64,000 nucleotides of DNA from Legionella sp. (lineage in GTDB: Bacteria > Pseudomonadota > Gammaproteobacteria > Legionellales > Legionellaceae), in contig PKDH01000067.1 of assembly GCA_002863045.1 (NCBI GenBank), positions 58,159 through 122,158 on the forward strand, read 5' to 3'. The position numbers and the translations under genes were made by a program. The stretch's first letter is position 1. The number at the start of each line of letters is the position of its first letter. Shown here piece after piece: positions 42,746-52,497 of the stretch. Below the pieces are notes generated by a model. The model saw nothing but the letters and a program-made list of their open reading frames with translations. It made no database searches and was not told the origin of the DNA.

Positions 42746-43519
42746 CTATACTCCTTTAAAGTCAGCAGTTTTTTTGGCTAAAAAAGCTTGTGTACCAATG
42801 GTTTTATCTTCTGTGGCACACATTTTAGCAAAGTGCATGGCCTCTAGGTGAAGCGCTTCAGGCAGAGATAAGTTATAGCCATAATCAATGACTTCCATCA
42901 CACTTTTTACCGCACAAGGCGCCATAGTTAAAATGGTTTGTAAAAGCTCATACCCGCGTTTTAATAAATGTTCTGGTTCAACGACTTCACTTACCAATCC
43001 CCAATTAAGTGCCGTTTGCGCATCAATAAAGCGCCCAGTGAGGCAAATATCTAGCGCCCGCCCTTTGCCAACAAGACGCGCTAAACGCTGCGTACCACCA
43101 TAACCTGGAATAACACCCAATTTAACCTCAGGTTGGCCAAAACGTGCATTTGTGCTCGCAATACGCAACGTTGCTGCCATCGCTAATTCACAACCACCCC
43201 CAAAAGCATAGCCATTGACACAGGCTAAAGAGGGTTTACCAAGTGTTTCTAATTGTCGAAAAATAGCCTGCCCCTTTTGGGCAAACTGATAGCCTGTTTC
43301 GGCATTACATACAGCAAGCTCATCAATATCAGCGCCGGCACAGAAAGCTTTTTGAGTACCTGTTATCATCAAAGCGCGTATATCTGAGTTATGGTGAGCT
43401 TCTTCTAACGCTTCTTTTAATAAAGTTAATACTTCATGATTTAATGCGTTAAGCTTATCTGGGCGACGCAAAGTTAAAGTTAAAATGCCCTCATGCGTTA
43501 CACACTCTAGTATGCTCAT
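42746..43519 (-). CDS. Enoyl-CoA hydratase (methacrylyl-CoA hydration likely)
   Basis: Crotonase-family hydratase of 257 residues. The oxyanion-hole segments AFCAGADIDEL and YAFGGGCELAMA, plus catalytic Glu positions in FGQPEVKLGVIPGYGGTQRL, are intact. Its position between an acyl-CoA dehydrogenase and HIBYL-CoA hydrolase suggests it hydrates methacrylyl-CoA in valine catabolism, although such enzymes act on several short enoyl-CoAs. Confidence 0.9.
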   Translation of the reverse strand: MSILECVTHEGILTLTLRRPDKLNALNHEVLTLLKEALEEAHHNSDIRALMITGTQKAFCAGADIDELAVCNAETGYQFAQKGQAIFRQLETLGKPSLACVNGYAFGGGCELAMAATLRIASTNARFGQPEVKLGVIPGYGGTQRLARLVGKGRALDICLTGRFIDAQTALNWGLVSEVVEPEHLLKRGYELLQTILTMAPCAVKSVMEVIDYGYNLSLPEALHLEAMHFAKMCATEDKTIGTQAFLAKKTADFKGV

Positions 43520-43531
43520 AAAACACCCCGG

Positions 43532-44686
43532 TTAATTAATGAAAGAGAATTTATCTAATGTCGCTTTAGCAATTATTTCACGCATAATTTCATTGGTACC
43601 TTCAAGAATTTGATGCACACGTAAATCACGAAACAACCGTTCAATTTCATAATCGGCTAAATAGCCATAACCACCGTGCAATTGCATGGCCTTATCGCTT
43701 ATTTTAAACGCCAACTCAGTTGCATACTGTTTAGCCATAGCGCAATAAAGCGCCGCATCTGGCTTTTTTTTATCAAGCGCTTCGGCCGCTTGATAAACCA
43801 TCAAACGTGCTGCATGAAAGGCTGTGACCATATCAGCGAAATAAAAACGCAAAGCCTGCATTTTCGCTAAAGGCTGTTTAAATTGGTGCCGTTCGTTTAA
43901 ATAGCGTTGAGTTAATTCCAAACAAGTTGCAGCACCCCCTAAAGAGCAAGCGGCAATATTAACGCGTCCACCGTTTAATGCTTGCAACGCTAGCTTAAAC
44001 CCTTCGTTTTCTTGACCAACTAAATGATTCACTGGCACCTGGCAATCATCAAAATGTACCATAGCCGTTGGCTGACTTCGCCAACCCATTTTGTGTTCTA
44101 GCTTGCCAAAGCTTAAACCAGGGGTATCTTTTTCAATTAAAAGACAGGAAATACCGTGATACGGGTCATCGGTGGTACGTACCATACACAGGTAAATATC
44201 ACTTACGCTGGCACCAGAAATGAATGCTTTACAACCATTGACAATGTATTTATCACCCTGGCGTATGGCGCGTGTGGATAAAGAAGCTGCATCAGAGCCT
44301 GCCTCAGGTTCAGTTAAACAATAACTAGCTAACACTTCCATGCGCGTTAATTTAGGCCCCCATATAGCACGCAAGGCAGGCTCTGCCGCAGTATCTATAA
44401 GAGTAGTCACCATATTGTGAATGGATAAATAAGCGCTTGTGGTAACACACCCTTGCGCCAGCGCCTCAAAAACAATGGCCGCATCCAAGCGTGTCATACC
44501 AGCGCCGCCAATATCCTCACGCGCCACCATACCACTCATGCCTAATGCCGCCGCCTCTTTTAAAGTATCGACAGGAAAATAAGCCTTTTCATCCCATTTC
44601 CGACTAAAAGGTTTAAGCTTATCGTGCGCGAAGTTTGTTGCCATCTCTTTGAAAGCAAGATGTTCTTTGCTGTATTCAAAATTCAT
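43532..44686 (-). CDS. Acyl-CoA dehydrogenase, probably isobutyryl-CoA dehydrogenase
   Basis: FAD enzyme oxidising a short branched acyl-CoA. Signature segments: CLTEPEAGSDAASL, KMGWRSQPTAMVHFDDCQVP, LNGGRVNIAACSLG, LHGGYGYLADYEIERLFRDL and ILEGTNEIM, with the catalytic Glu in the last part. Length 384 is typical. The operon with enoyl-CoA hydratase and 3-hydroxyisobutyryl-CoA hydrolase supports isobutyryl-CoA (valine) as the substrate. mmsA and mmsB are not in the window. Divergent from recQ. Confidence 0.9.
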   Translation of the reverse strand: MNFEYSKEHLAFKEMATNFAHDKLKPFSRKWDEKAYFPVDTLKEAAALGMSGMVAREDIGGAGMTRLDAAIVFEALAQGCVTTSAYLSIHNMVTTLIDTAAEPALRAIWGPKLTRMEVLASYCLTEPEAGSDAASLSTRAIRQGDKYIVNGCKAFISGASVSDIYLCMVRTTDDPYHGISCLLIEKDTPGLSFGKLEHKMGWRSQPTAMVHFDDCQVPVNHLVGQENEGFKLALQALNGGRVNIAACSLGGAATCLELTQRYLNERHQFKQPLAKMQALRFYFADMVTAFHAARLMVYQAAEALDKKKPDAALYCAMAKQYATELAFKISDKAMQLHGGYGYLADYEIERLFRDLRVHQILEGTNEIMREIIAKATLDKFSFIN

Positions 44687-44784
44687 GCCTTATCCTTCTG
44701 GCCAAATGTATTAAACGTTCATCTTAAACTAATTTTAATAAAGGATAAAAGCATCACTCTTAAGCTTATTGTTTTGTTAAAGCA

Positions 44785-44812
44785 TTTACCCTTAAAACAA
44801 ACATGTTAAACT
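44785..44812 (+). promoter_or_regulatory. Possible promoter of recQ
   Basis: TTTACC at 44785-44790 and TAAACT at 44807-44812 are separated by 16 bases and lie 31 bases before the recQ start, within the intergenic region shared with the divergent dehydrogenase gene. Confidence 0.35.
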
Positions 44813-44843
44813 GCGCTCATTTATCGCCTTTTTATACTCCTTT

Positions 44844-46646
44844 ATGGCCTCGCCAACTAACCCCAAACTTAAAGCTATTTTAAAAAAATATTTTGGTTTT
44901 GATGAGTTTCGTGGTCTACAAGAAAATATCATTGAAGATTTGTTAAATCATCAAGATGTATTGGTCTTAATGCCCACAGGTGGTGGTAAATCGCTTTGTT
45001 ATCAGATTCCCGCGTTAATGCGCGAAGGTGTGGCATTAGTCGTATCACCTTTAATTTCTCTGATGGAAGATCAAGTCAGTGCGCTTAGAACACAAGGCAT
45101 CAAAGCCGCGTTTTATAACTCGTCACTTTCGGTGGATGAATCACGTGAAGTGCTTGCCGCACTTCATCAAAATGAACTTGATTTGCTCTATATCGCACCA
45201 GAACGCTTGATAAGTTTAAATTTTTTAGAACGCTTAGAAAGTTGTAAGATTGCTTTATTTGCCATTGATGAAGCTCACTGTATATCACAATGGGGTCACG
45301 ATTTTCGCCCTGAGTATGCGCAGCTAGGTCAACTGAAACAATATTTTCCTGACGTACCCATTATTGCCTTGACCGCCACAGCCAACCAAGAAACACGTGA
45401 TGATATTGTGCAAAAGTTAAACTATAATCCCAAGTTTTATGTTGCTTCTTTTAATCGTCCGAATATTTATTATCGTGTGTTATTTAAGCACCAACCCTTT
45501 CAACAGTTGCTCAAATTTCTTGCAAGCCAAGCGCCGCATTCGGGCATTATCTATTGTGGCACCCGTGTTCAAGTGGATAGCTTAACGCAAAAATTAAATC
45601 ATCATCAAATAGATGCTAAAAGCTATCACGCCGGCCTTGATTTTACGACCAGACGTCAAGTACAAACGCTTTTTCGCCATGACAAGATAGCGGTGGTCGT
45701 GGCGACCGTGGCTTTTGGCATGGGCATCGATAAACCTAATGTGCGTTTTGTGGTACATTATGATCTACCCAAATCAATTGAAGGCTATTACCAAGAAACC
45801 GGGCGTGCCGGGCGCGATGGGTTGCCTGCTCAAGCGTTAACGCTTTATGATCCTGCCGATACCAATTATTTGCGCAATTGGATACATACCATCTCAGACC
45901 CTAATAAGCAGCGCTCTGAAGCACAAAAACTCAATCACATGATAGCTTTTGCCGAAGCACGCCATTGTCGACGCCAAATTTTATTGCGCTATTTTGATGA
46001 AACATTGGCCAAGGCCTGTGGCCATTGTGATGTTTGTACTCATCCACCTAAAACAACCGATGCCACAGAAGATGTGCAAAGATTTTTATCATGTATTTAT
46101 CGACTTAAACAAAATTACGGTTTAGCTTATGTCATTGATATTCTGCGCGGCAGTACCAATGCCAAAATTCTTCAAGCAAATCATCATCAGCTAAGTACCC
46201 ATGGCATTGGACGCTATCAATCAACTTATTTTTGGAAACAATTAGGCTGGCAATTAATTCATCAAGAATTTTGTTTTCAAGACGCCAATCATTTTAATGT
46301 CTTACGCCTAACACCCAAAGCCATCGATGTCCTAAAAAATAAGCAAGCAGTCATGCTTGCTTTACCAGAAGCACCTTTGTTGTCGGAATCAACTAAGAAA
46401 ATGACTAAGCTTACCGCTACGAATATTGACCCTTTGTATGAGCCGCTGCGATTAATGCGTAAAAAGATAGCTGACGAAGAAAATAAACCACCCTTTATGA
46501 TTTTTAGTGACAACACACTACAAGATATCGCCAAATTTAAACCCACTACACTTAAAGCCTTATTAACCATCTCAGGTATTGGCCAGTATAAACTTAATCG
46601 TTATGGGCCTATGGTCTTAAAAACATTAGAAATAGCAGAGGCTTAG
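44844..46646 (+). CDS. recQ: ATP-dependent DNA helicase RecQ
   Basis: 3'-5' helicase of recombination and repair. Walker A PTGGGKS, the DEAH box in IDEAHCISQWGHDFRPEY, and motif VI QETGRAGRDG are present in the first 340 residues. The RQC zinc cysteines follow (CRRQILLRYF, CGHCDVC), and a C-terminal HRDC domain (about residues 525-600, ISGIGQYKLNRYG) completes a standard 600-residue enzyme. Confidence 0.96.
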   Translation: MASPTNPKLKAILKKYFGFDEFRGLQENIIEDLLNHQDVLVLMPTGGGKSLCYQIPALMREGVALVVSPLISLMEDQVSALRTQGIKAAFYNSSLSVDESREVLAALHQNELDLLYIAPERLISLNFLERLESCKIALFAIDEAHCISQWGHDFRPEYAQLGQLKQYFPDVPIIALTATANQETRDDIVQKLNYNPKFYVASFNRPNIYYRVLFKHQPFQQLLKFLASQAPHSGIIYCGTRVQVDSLTQKLNHHQIDAKSYHAGLDFTTRRQVQTLFRHDKIAVVVATVAFGMGIDKPNVRFVVHYDLPKSIEGYYQETGRAGRDGLPAQALTLYDPADTNYLRNWIHTISDPNKQRSEAQKLNHMIAFAEARHCRRQILLRYFDETLAKACGHCDVCTHPPKTTDATEDVQRFLSCIYRLKQNYGLAYVIDILRGSTNAKILQANHHQLSTHGIGRYQSTYFWKQLGWQLIHQEFCFQDANHFNVLRLTPKAIDVLKNKQAVMLALPEAPLLSESTKKMTKLTATNIDPLYEPLRLMRKKIADEENKPPFMIFSDNTLQDIAKFKPTTLKALLTISGIGQYKLNRYGPMVLKTLEIAEA

Positions 46647-46662
46647 CATCAATTTAGTCATT

Positions 46663-46866
46663 TTAATGAGTATTACAGCCAACCTTTAGATGGACTTGAT
46701 AAGATTTATGTTTATTATTTTCAAACAGTCCCCGTGTTTCTAACACTTCATACCAATCAAGCTGACCATGAAGAGCTGCCGCCTGGGCAATAGCATGGTG
46801 AATGGCTTCTTCAACACCTTCTTCTGAGACGCCAATTAATTCAACAACTTGGTATGTTTTAGCCAT
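46663..46866 (-). CDS. Dodecin-family flavin-binding protein
   Basis: The 67-residue protein matches dodecin, a dodecameric flavin-storage protein: it begins KTYQVVELIGVSEEGVEEAI and has the flavin-stacking Trp in LDWYEVLETRG, followed by a beta strand VHLKVG. GGAATG-type purines precede the start (AAGGAATGAATT). Convergent with recQ. Confidence 0.9.
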   Translation of the reverse strand: MAKTYQVVELIGVSEEGVEEAIHHAIAQAAALHGQLDWYEVLETRGLFENNKHKSYQVHLKVGCNTH

Positions 46867-46933
46867 AATTCATTCCTTGAACAAATGGGATTAATCTATC
46901 AAGTCTAGCAAAATCATTTAATTGGGCAAGTAG

Positions 46934-47596
46934 CTAATTTTTTTGTTCTGCCTGACTAATGGCGTTTATTAATGCTTGAGCTTCTGCAGAGTTCGGTGGC
47001 ACCAACCTCAATAAGCGACGCCAATAAGTTATGGCTTGTTTATAGTCATGGGTTTGGTATGCCGACATAGCTAGCATAGCGAGCGCATCTGGTTGATTCG
47101 GATTTTTATCCAATAATTGCTGAAATAACTTTAATATTGCGGGTGTAAATCTTTGCTTATTAAGCTGCCATAAAGCATTGGCATAATAAACAGTATATTG
47201 CTCATTTTGAATATTTAATCGATGAGCTTGAGCAAAAGCGGCTTTAGCTTTTAGCCAATGCGCTTGATTGGAATATAATTTACCTAATAAGAACCACGCT
47301 TTAGCATCATGTTGTTTAAGCTTTACGGTTTTTTCAAGGGTTTTAATTAAAAGATCAGGTGATTTGAGATGCTTGAGCATTGCACGTGCTTCTTGTAGCT
47401 TGCGTTGTTTATGTTCAAAAGAAGCCCAGTCGTGCCAGCCTCCCCAATACATATAACCACCTACCAGCAAAGAGGCTAATAAGGGCAAAATCCACAACAC
47501 TTTCAGGCCCATCGCACGATATAACGGATAAAAACATACGCCTAAAGCCATAAGGCTTAGCATGGTCAGAGAAAGAATTAAATAGATTTCATCCAT
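46934..47596 (-). CDS. ccmI: Cytochrome c maturation protein CcmI (TPR part)
   Basis: Apocytochrome c chaperone of the system I haem lyase. Two N-terminal membrane segments (about residues 4-22 and 31-49) and a periplasmic TPR region (about 85-215, with AWFLLGKLYSNQAHWLKAKAAF and AMLAMSAYQTHDYKQAI units) are seen. The start at 47596 (MDEIYLIL), overlapping ccmH by eight bases, is chosen over the longer frame. Last gene of the ccm operon. Confidence 0.88.
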   Translation of the reverse strand: MDEIYLILSLTMLSLMALGVCFYPLYRAMGLKVLWILPLLASLLVGGYMYWGGWHDWASFEHKQRKLQEARAMLKHLKSPDLLIKTLEKTVKLKQHDAKAWFLLGKLYSNQAHWLKAKAAFAQAHRLNIQNEQYTVYYANALWQLNKQRFTPAILKLFQQLLDKNPNQPDALAMLAMSAYQTHDYKQAITYWRRLLRLVPPNSAEAQALINAISQAEQKN

Positions 47597-47993
47597 GAGG
47601 CACGCGCCTTGAGCAAGTACGCCATACAACGATAATACCTAATGTTAGAAATACAAAAGGCCCCAGCCATAATAACCAAGTCAATGGTTTAAATGGTGGT
47701 TTAAACAAAATAAAATCACCATAACGTTGCGTTAAATAGGCAATGATTTCACCATCACTATTACCTGCTTGCACCATCGTATAGACCTGTTGCTTTAAGT
47801 CACGCGCAAGCGTGGCGTTAGAATCGGCTAAATCTTGATTTTGACATACCAAACAGCGCAAATTTTTAAGTAAATGATTAAATTGCGCTTCTTTTTGAGC
47901 GGATAACGGATACAAAGCTTCTGCTAAGACTGGCGCGCTTAAAGCTAAACTCAGCATGTTCAGTAATAAAAAATAAGTTAATTTACGTCGCAT
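47589..47993 (-). CDS. ccmH: Cytochrome c maturation protein CcmH (CcmL type)
   Basis: Thiol-redox component handling apocytochrome c cysteines. A signal/anchor (about residues 5-24) is followed by the redox motif LRCLVCQNQDLADSNA near residues 44-59 and a C-terminal membrane segment. At 134 residues it is the short form without fused TPR domain, which is supplied by the separate ccmI gene. Overlaps ccmG by 11 bases. Confidence 0.94.
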   Translation of the reverse strand: MRRKLTYFLLLNMLSLALSAPVLAEALYPLSAQKEAQFNHLLKNLRCLVCQNQDLADSNATLARDLKQQVYTMVQAGNSDGEIIAYLTQRYGDFILFKPPFKPLTWLLWLGPFVFLTLGIIVVWRTCSRRVPHG

Positions 47994-48531
47994 GGGTCTG
48001 CCACTTTTGGTACAAAGGTAATAATTCTTTTTGCCAAACTTCAGCGGTTAAAATACCTGCGTGTCTTGCGCGAATGATGCCCTTCGCGTCAATTAAAAAA
48101 GTTTCTGGTGTACCATACACGCCCAAATCAATCGCAAAATGTCCAGAGATATCTTGCACAACCGCCTTATAAGGATTACCCCATGTTTTAAGCCAAGAAC
48201 GCGCAGAATCTGGTGAATCTTTATAATTAATGCCCATGATTACAACATGATGTGCGGCTAAATCTAATAATAAATTTTGCTCATGACTGCAAGCTTCACA
48301 CCAACTTGCCCAAAAATTCAGTAAATATACTTGTCCTGCTAACGCTTGGGATTTAAAAGATTTTGCCGAGTGTTGCAATAAAGGTAAATCAAACGCAGGC
48401 ATTTTTTGATTGATTTGTACCAGAGGTAATTTGGCCGGCGTTAGCGATAAACCCGCCCAAAATAGCCCAGCTAAAATTATAAATGTTAAAAGCGGACTCA
48501 AGCGCCACCAAGAAAAAGAAGCGTGTTTCAT
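47983..48531 (-). CDS. ccmG: Thiol:disulfide oxidoreductase CcmG (DsbE)
   Basis: Membrane-anchored thioredoxin-like protein reducing the CXXCH cysteines of apocytochromes. The active site reads FWASWCEACSHEQ, and the cis-Pro region GVYGTPETFLID is typical. The start at 48531 overlaps the ccmF stop as ATGA; the frame extends upstream inside ccmF. The N-terminal segment LLTFIILAGLFWAGL is the membrane anchor. Confidence 0.94.
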   Translation of the reverse strand: MKHASFSWWRLSPLLTFIILAGLFWAGLSLTPAKLPLVQINQKMPAFDLPLLQHSAKSFKSQALAGQVYLLNFWASWCEACSHEQNLLLDLAAHHVVIMGINYKDSPDSARSWLKTWGNPYKAVVQDISGHFAIDLGVYGTPETFLIDAKGIIRARHAGILTAEVWQKELLPLYQKWQTHAT

Positions 48532-50456
48532 AGGCGAGCCAACCTTTTCATACATTGTTTGTACCATTTATCACCAAGTGCACTTATACCGCCTAATAAA
48601 ATTAAAAATCCACCTGCCCATATCCATCGTATAAAAGGCTTGTAATATACTCTAACTGACCAACTTTCATCATCTAAAGGTTCACCAAGTGCCACGTAAA
48701 TGTCACGGAAAATGCCTACATCAATCGCTGAATCGGTCATAACCGCCTGGCCTATGGTATAGATACGCTTTTCAGGATAAATATTTTTTTGCCGATGTGA
48801 AGATTTAACTCTAAATTGGGCGCGTGTGCCTTTGTAGTTTGGGCCATCAAGTGCTGTTTCTTGCATAAAAGTCAGAACGTAATTGGCAAGTTTAACGCTA
48901 TCACCAGGTTTTAAGCGCACATCTTTTTCAAGGCTATAACCACTTGATACAGCCACCCCAATCACGGTGACTGCAATCCCTGTATGTGCTAAAATCATGC
49001 CCCAAAAAGCAGGTGTTAAACCTTGTGTTTGTTGAATACGCTTGATAATAAGCCATAGATTGCTCATCAATACCCACGTGGCTAACACCAAACCTAAAAG
49101 CGTGTAATAGTTGATGTGATGAACAACGAGCCCTAATACCATTGTTGGCAAAATGATACTCAAAAGCATCATACTACATAACATACGACTCATACGCCGC
49201 CAACAGTCTTGATGCCAACGCAAATGAATGCCCAAACCCATCACGACTAACAAAGGCAGCATTAAAGGTACAAAAACACTATTAAAATAAGGTACACCCA
49301 CAGAAAGCTTACCAAGCCCCAACGCATCAATAAGTATCGGATAAACCGTACCCATTAATACGGTTAACATCATTACTGTTAACACAACATTGTTAAGCAA
49401 TAGCGCAATTTCACGGGAATAAAAAGCTGGATAGTTCTGGGTTTGTAGTGTATGGGCGCGCAGGGCGAACAATCCTAAAGAGCCACCAATGACCAGTCCC
49501 AAATACCCTAAAATATACAACCCACGCGCAGGGTCAACTGCAAAGGCATGCACTGAAGTTACGACACCTGAGCGCACTAAAAATGTGCCTACCAAACTTA
49601 GCGCAAAAGTAGTAATAGCTAAAAGTAATGTCCAAGCAATAAATTGCTGTTTTTTTTCACTAACAATCAGTGAATGGAGCAGTGCTGTGCCCACAAGCCA
49701 GGGCATAAAAGACGCATTCTCAACAGGATCCCAAAACCACCAACCGCCCCAGCCAAGCTCACGATATGCCCACCAACTACCAAGAGTAATACCGGTTGTT
49801 AAACAACACCAAGCCGCGAGCGCCCAGGGGCGTGTCCATTTAACCCACGCTACTTTAAATTGCTTAAGCCAAAGGGCTGATAAAGCAAACGCAAAAGGTA
49901 CAGCAAAGCCTACATAACCCATATAAAGCATGGGCGGATGAAATAAAAAGCCAGGGTCTTGTAAAAGCGGGTTTAAATCTTGGCCGTGGGTATTGAGCAG
50001 TTGGAATTGACGCGAGAATGGATTAGACGTTGCCAAGATAAATAAAATTAAACCTGCTGATAGTAAACCTAAAATTAATAAAACACGCGCCATAAAAGCA
50101 GGCTCATCAATCACTCGACGATTATAAACCATCATCATCCAGCCATTTAAAACAAGCACCCATAAAAGCATTGACCCTTCATGACCACCCCAAACGGCAC
50201 ATAATTTATATAACAGCGGTAATGAAACACTTGAATGTGCTAGCACATAAATCACGCTGAAGTCATCATAAAGAAAACAACATGTAAGACTAAGATAGGC
50301 TAAAAGAACGCTTATGAATGAACCCCATACATAAAAAGGCAGTACATCAAGCAAGTATACGCGGCGATACATAAGCCCTATCATTGGCACAAAACCAAGC
50401 AAAGCACTAAACAATCCAGCGAGGATTAAACAATAAAGGCCTATCTCAGCGAGCAT
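48528..50456 (-). CDS. ccmF: Cytochrome c haem lyase subunit CcmF
   Basis: Large inner-membrane haem-handling protein that attaches haem to apocytochrome c. It has about 15 membrane segments and the tryptophan-rich WWD motif ([20 protein letters not shown] near residues 226-245), with periplasmic loop His residues. The start at 50456 ([14 protein letters not shown]) matches CcmF; the frame is open 35 codons further inside ccmE, but those read as unrelated. Length 642 is normal. The start overlaps ccmE by 11 bases. Confidence 0.95.
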   Translation of the reverse strand: MLAEIGLYCLILAGLFSALLGFVPMIGLMYRRVYLLDVLPFYVWGSFISVLLAYLSLTCCFLYDDFSVIYVLAHSSVSLPLLYKLCAVWGGHEGSMLLWVLVLNGWMMMVYNRRVIDEPAFMARVLLILGLLSAGLILFILATSNPFSRQFQLLNTHGQDLNPLLQDPGFLFHPPMLYMGYVGFAVPFAFALSALWLKQFKVAWVKWTRPWALAAWCCLTTGITLGSWWAYRELGWGGWWFWDPVENASFMPWLVGTALLHSLIVSEKKQQFIAWTLLLAITTFALSLVGTFLVRSGVVTSVHAFAVDPARGLYILGYLGLVIGGSLGLFALRAHTLQTQNYPAFYSREIALLLNNVVLTVMMLTVLMGTVYPILIDALGLGKLSVGVPYFNSVFVPLMLPLLVVMGLGIHLRWHQDCWRRMSRMLCSMMLLSIILPTMVLGLVVHHINYYTLLGLVLATWVLMSNLWLIIKRIQQTQGLTPAFWGMILAHTGIAVTVIGVAVSSGYSLEKDVRLKPGDSVKLANYVLTFMQETALDGPNYKGTRAQFRVKSSHRQKNIYPEKRIYTIGQAVMTDSAIDVGIFRDIYVALGEPLDDESWSVRVYYKPFIRWIWAGGFLILLGGISALGDKWYKQCMKRLARL

Positions 50457-50880
50457 AATTTTGCCCTGACTTAAGCGCAAATTTAACTTCAGGTGGCATG
50501 TAATTTTCGTCATGTTTAGCCAAAACTTCTGTGGCTTTAAAAACATGCTGTGCGCCAACATAGCCTAATGCAACAATGCCCTGCTCTTCGCGAAATAAAT
50601 CTGGCAAAATACCTTGATATCTTACGGTTATGGTTTGATGAAAATCTGTAAGTTTAAATTCGACTTCCAAAGTTTTGGCCTGGCGTTTGACGCTATTTTT
50701 AACCACCATGCCACCCAAACGCACGATTTTAGGCGATACAGGTAAGTGAACAAGTTCTGTGGGGCTATAAAATAAACTCACATTTTGTCGTAAAGCATAC
50801 ATAATCAGCGCTACAACCAAACTTAAGATGGTTAATACAAACAGAATAAAACTTAATTTACGCCTACGCACTGCTTTCAC
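50446..50880 (-). CDS. ccmE: Haem chaperone CcmE, GTG start
   Basis: Periplasmic haem carrier binding haem covalently through a His. One membrane anchor (about residues 9-30) precedes an OB-fold domain; the haem-binding motif is [12 protein letters not shown] near residues 121-132, with His123 as the candidate ligand. The start codon is GTG and overlaps the ccmD stop (GTGA), consistent with coupling. Length 144 is usual. Confidence 0.94.
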   Translation of the reverse strand: MKAVRRRKLSFILFVLTILSLVVALIMYALRQNVSLFYSPTELVHLPVSPKIVRLGGMVVKNSVKRQAKTLEVEFKLTDFHQTITVRYQGILPDLFREEQGIVALGYVGAQHVFKATEVLAKHDENYMPPEVKFALKSGQNYAR

Positions 50881-51038
50881 AATTCATGCCACGTTTTGAT
50901 TTTTTTTAATATCTTTGACCGCTTTAATAGCACACTTAGAACTTGTAAAACCATTAATATACCCGTAAAACCATAGGCCGCCCAAATATAAAAAGCATAA
51001 TCACCCATAAAAAACCAAGCTTTTAGTGCGCTTATCAT
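50877..51038 (-). CDS. ccmD: Small membrane protein CcmD
   Basis: A 53-residue protein that holds the CcmC-CcmE haem complex to the transporter. It reads [20 protein letters not shown] then a single membrane segment with [12 protein letters not shown], ending in a basic, Lys-rich tail ([15 protein letters not shown]). The Tyr-Trp-rich FYIWAAYG motif is characteristic. It is too short for usual ORF cutoffs but sits exactly between ccmC and ccmE, overlapping both (ATGA and GTGA). Confidence 0.92.
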   Translation of the reverse strand: MISALKAWFFMGDYAFYIWAAYGFTGILMVLQVLSVLLKRSKILKKIKTWHEL

Positions 51039-51775
51039 GTGTTTTCTACCATATATTCATTAACCCATCGTTGCTTGCGTTCACGCCATAAAATATCAAT
51101 ACGCGCATTGTGTCCAATAAGCCAAACACAGCTGCTAGCAAAACCTAATAACATAAAAAGCAATGGATAGAGCATCACAGGTGCTATTTTTGGTTTAGCA
51201 AATACCGTGAGTGTGGCACCTTGATGAAGGGTATTCCACCAATAAACTGAATAATGAATTATCGGCAAATCAATACTGCCTACCAATATCAAAATAGCAA
51301 TAATTTTATCACCAGAAGCTTGATGCTTAAACGCTGAATGGGTCACAAGCACGGCTAGATATAATAACAGCAAAATTAACTCTGCTGTTAATCGCGCATC
51401 CCATACCCACCATGTTCCCCACATGGGCTTGCCCCACAAGCTGCCTGTTACCAGGGCTATAAGCGCCATAGACGCCCCTGTTTTAGCTGCAGCACTTAGC
51501 ATTATACCAGCAAGTTTAATTTGCCAAACCAATAGTAAAATTGCGCAAAAAGCCATAAAGGCATAAAGGCTTAGTGATAAAAAGGCAGCTGGCACATGAA
51601 CATACATCATGCGCACCGCGTCTCCCTGCTGGTAATCAGGTGGCGAAAAAATAAGCCCTAGCATCAGCCCTATGATCAGTGAGACTAGAGCGACCAGACC
51701 TATTAAGTTTAGTGGCCAACGAGTTTGATAAAAAAAATATCTAGGTGAAGCTAAGCGGTAAAGTACAGCCCACAT
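51035..51775 (-). CDS. ccmC: Haem handling protein CcmC
   Basis: Inner-membrane protein loading haem onto CcmE. Six membrane segments and the tryptophan-rich motif GTWWVWDARLTAEL near residues 122-135 are present, with conserved His residues in YVHVPAAF and VLVTHSAF. Length 246 is normal. Its start is 45 bases after the ccmB end, and its stop overlaps the ccmD start. Confidence 0.95.
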   Translation of the reverse strand: MWAVLYRLASPRYFFYQTRWPLNLIGLVALVSLIIGLMLGLIFSPPDYQQGDAVRMMYVHVPAAFLSLSLYAFMAFCAILLLVWQIKLAGIMLSAAAKTGASMALIALVTGSLWGKPMWGTWWVWDARLTAELILLLLYLAVLVTHSAFKHQASGDKIIAILILVGSIDLPIIHYSVYWWNTLHQGATLTVFAKPKIAPVMLYPLLFMLLGFASSCVWLIGHNARIDILWRERKQRWVNEYMVENT

Positions 51776-51819
51776 ATTAGCGTGTTTGTTTGGTCAAAAA
51801 GAGATGATTTTATCATGGC

Positions 51820-52497
51820 TTAATTGATAAGGCTAATTCGAAAAACACCAGCAATTGCCAGTGGCAAAAAGGTTATCGCTAAAAGTGAGCAGGCTAATAA
51901 AAGCGCACAATAGGCGCCTATAGGGGTCTGTTGTAACGCTGCTTGTAACAAACCACTACCAAAAATCATGATAGGCACAGCCAGAGGTAATAAAATAAGC
52001 GCCATCACCACGCCTTTTTGTTGTATATCAAGGCTCAACGACGCGGAAAAAGCACATAGAAAAAAAATAGCGGGCGTACCAAGCATAAGGCTCAACATTA
52101 ATATCAAGTACGCTTGAAATGAATAATGAAATAATAACGCGATTAACGGACAAAGTAATATAAATGACACCATAAGTGCTAGCCAATGCATGCTGATTTT
52201 AGCCACCATTATTACAGGCAAACTAAAACCTGACATTATCCACTGCTCAAGCACTCCCTCCTCAAACTCTTGAGCAAACAAGCGTTCTGAGGCCAAAAGA
52301 CATGCCAGTAACACTGCAAGCCAAATTAAACTTGGACTAATTTTTTGTAACAAAGCGGGATCAGGCGTGATACCAAGTGGAAAAAACACCATAATCATGC
52401 TTAAAAACAAACTTGATTGAATCACGATTTTTGGATGCCGCCAAAAAATAAGGTTTTCACGACGAGCGAGCGTTAAAAAAAGCCTAAAATGAGTCAT
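51820..52497 (-). CDS. ccmB: Haem exporter permease CcmB
   Basis: Permease partner of the CcmA ATPase in release of holo-CcmE. Six membrane segments; the segment FEEGVLEQWIMSGFSLP near residues 78-94 and PLAVPIMIFGSGLL near 178-191 are characteristic. Length 225 is standard. Its start overlaps the ccmA stop by four bases (ATGA). Confidence 0.94.
   Translation of the reverse strand: MTHFRLFLTLARRENLIFWRHPKIVIQSSLFLSMIMVFFPLGITPDPALLQKISPSLIWLAVLLACLLASERLFAQEFEEGVLEQWIMSGFSLPVIMVAKISMHWLALMVSFILLCPLIALLFHYSFQAYLILMLSLMLGTPAIFFLCAFSASLSLDIQQKGVVMALILLPLAVPIMIFGSGLLQAALQQTPIGAYCALLLACSLLAITFLPLAIAGVFRISLIN

Noticed and set aside
49489..49917. A 142-codon plus-strand frame antisense to ccmF
   Set aside because: It is the complement of a conserved, membrane-coding segment with WWD motif; no ribosome binding site.
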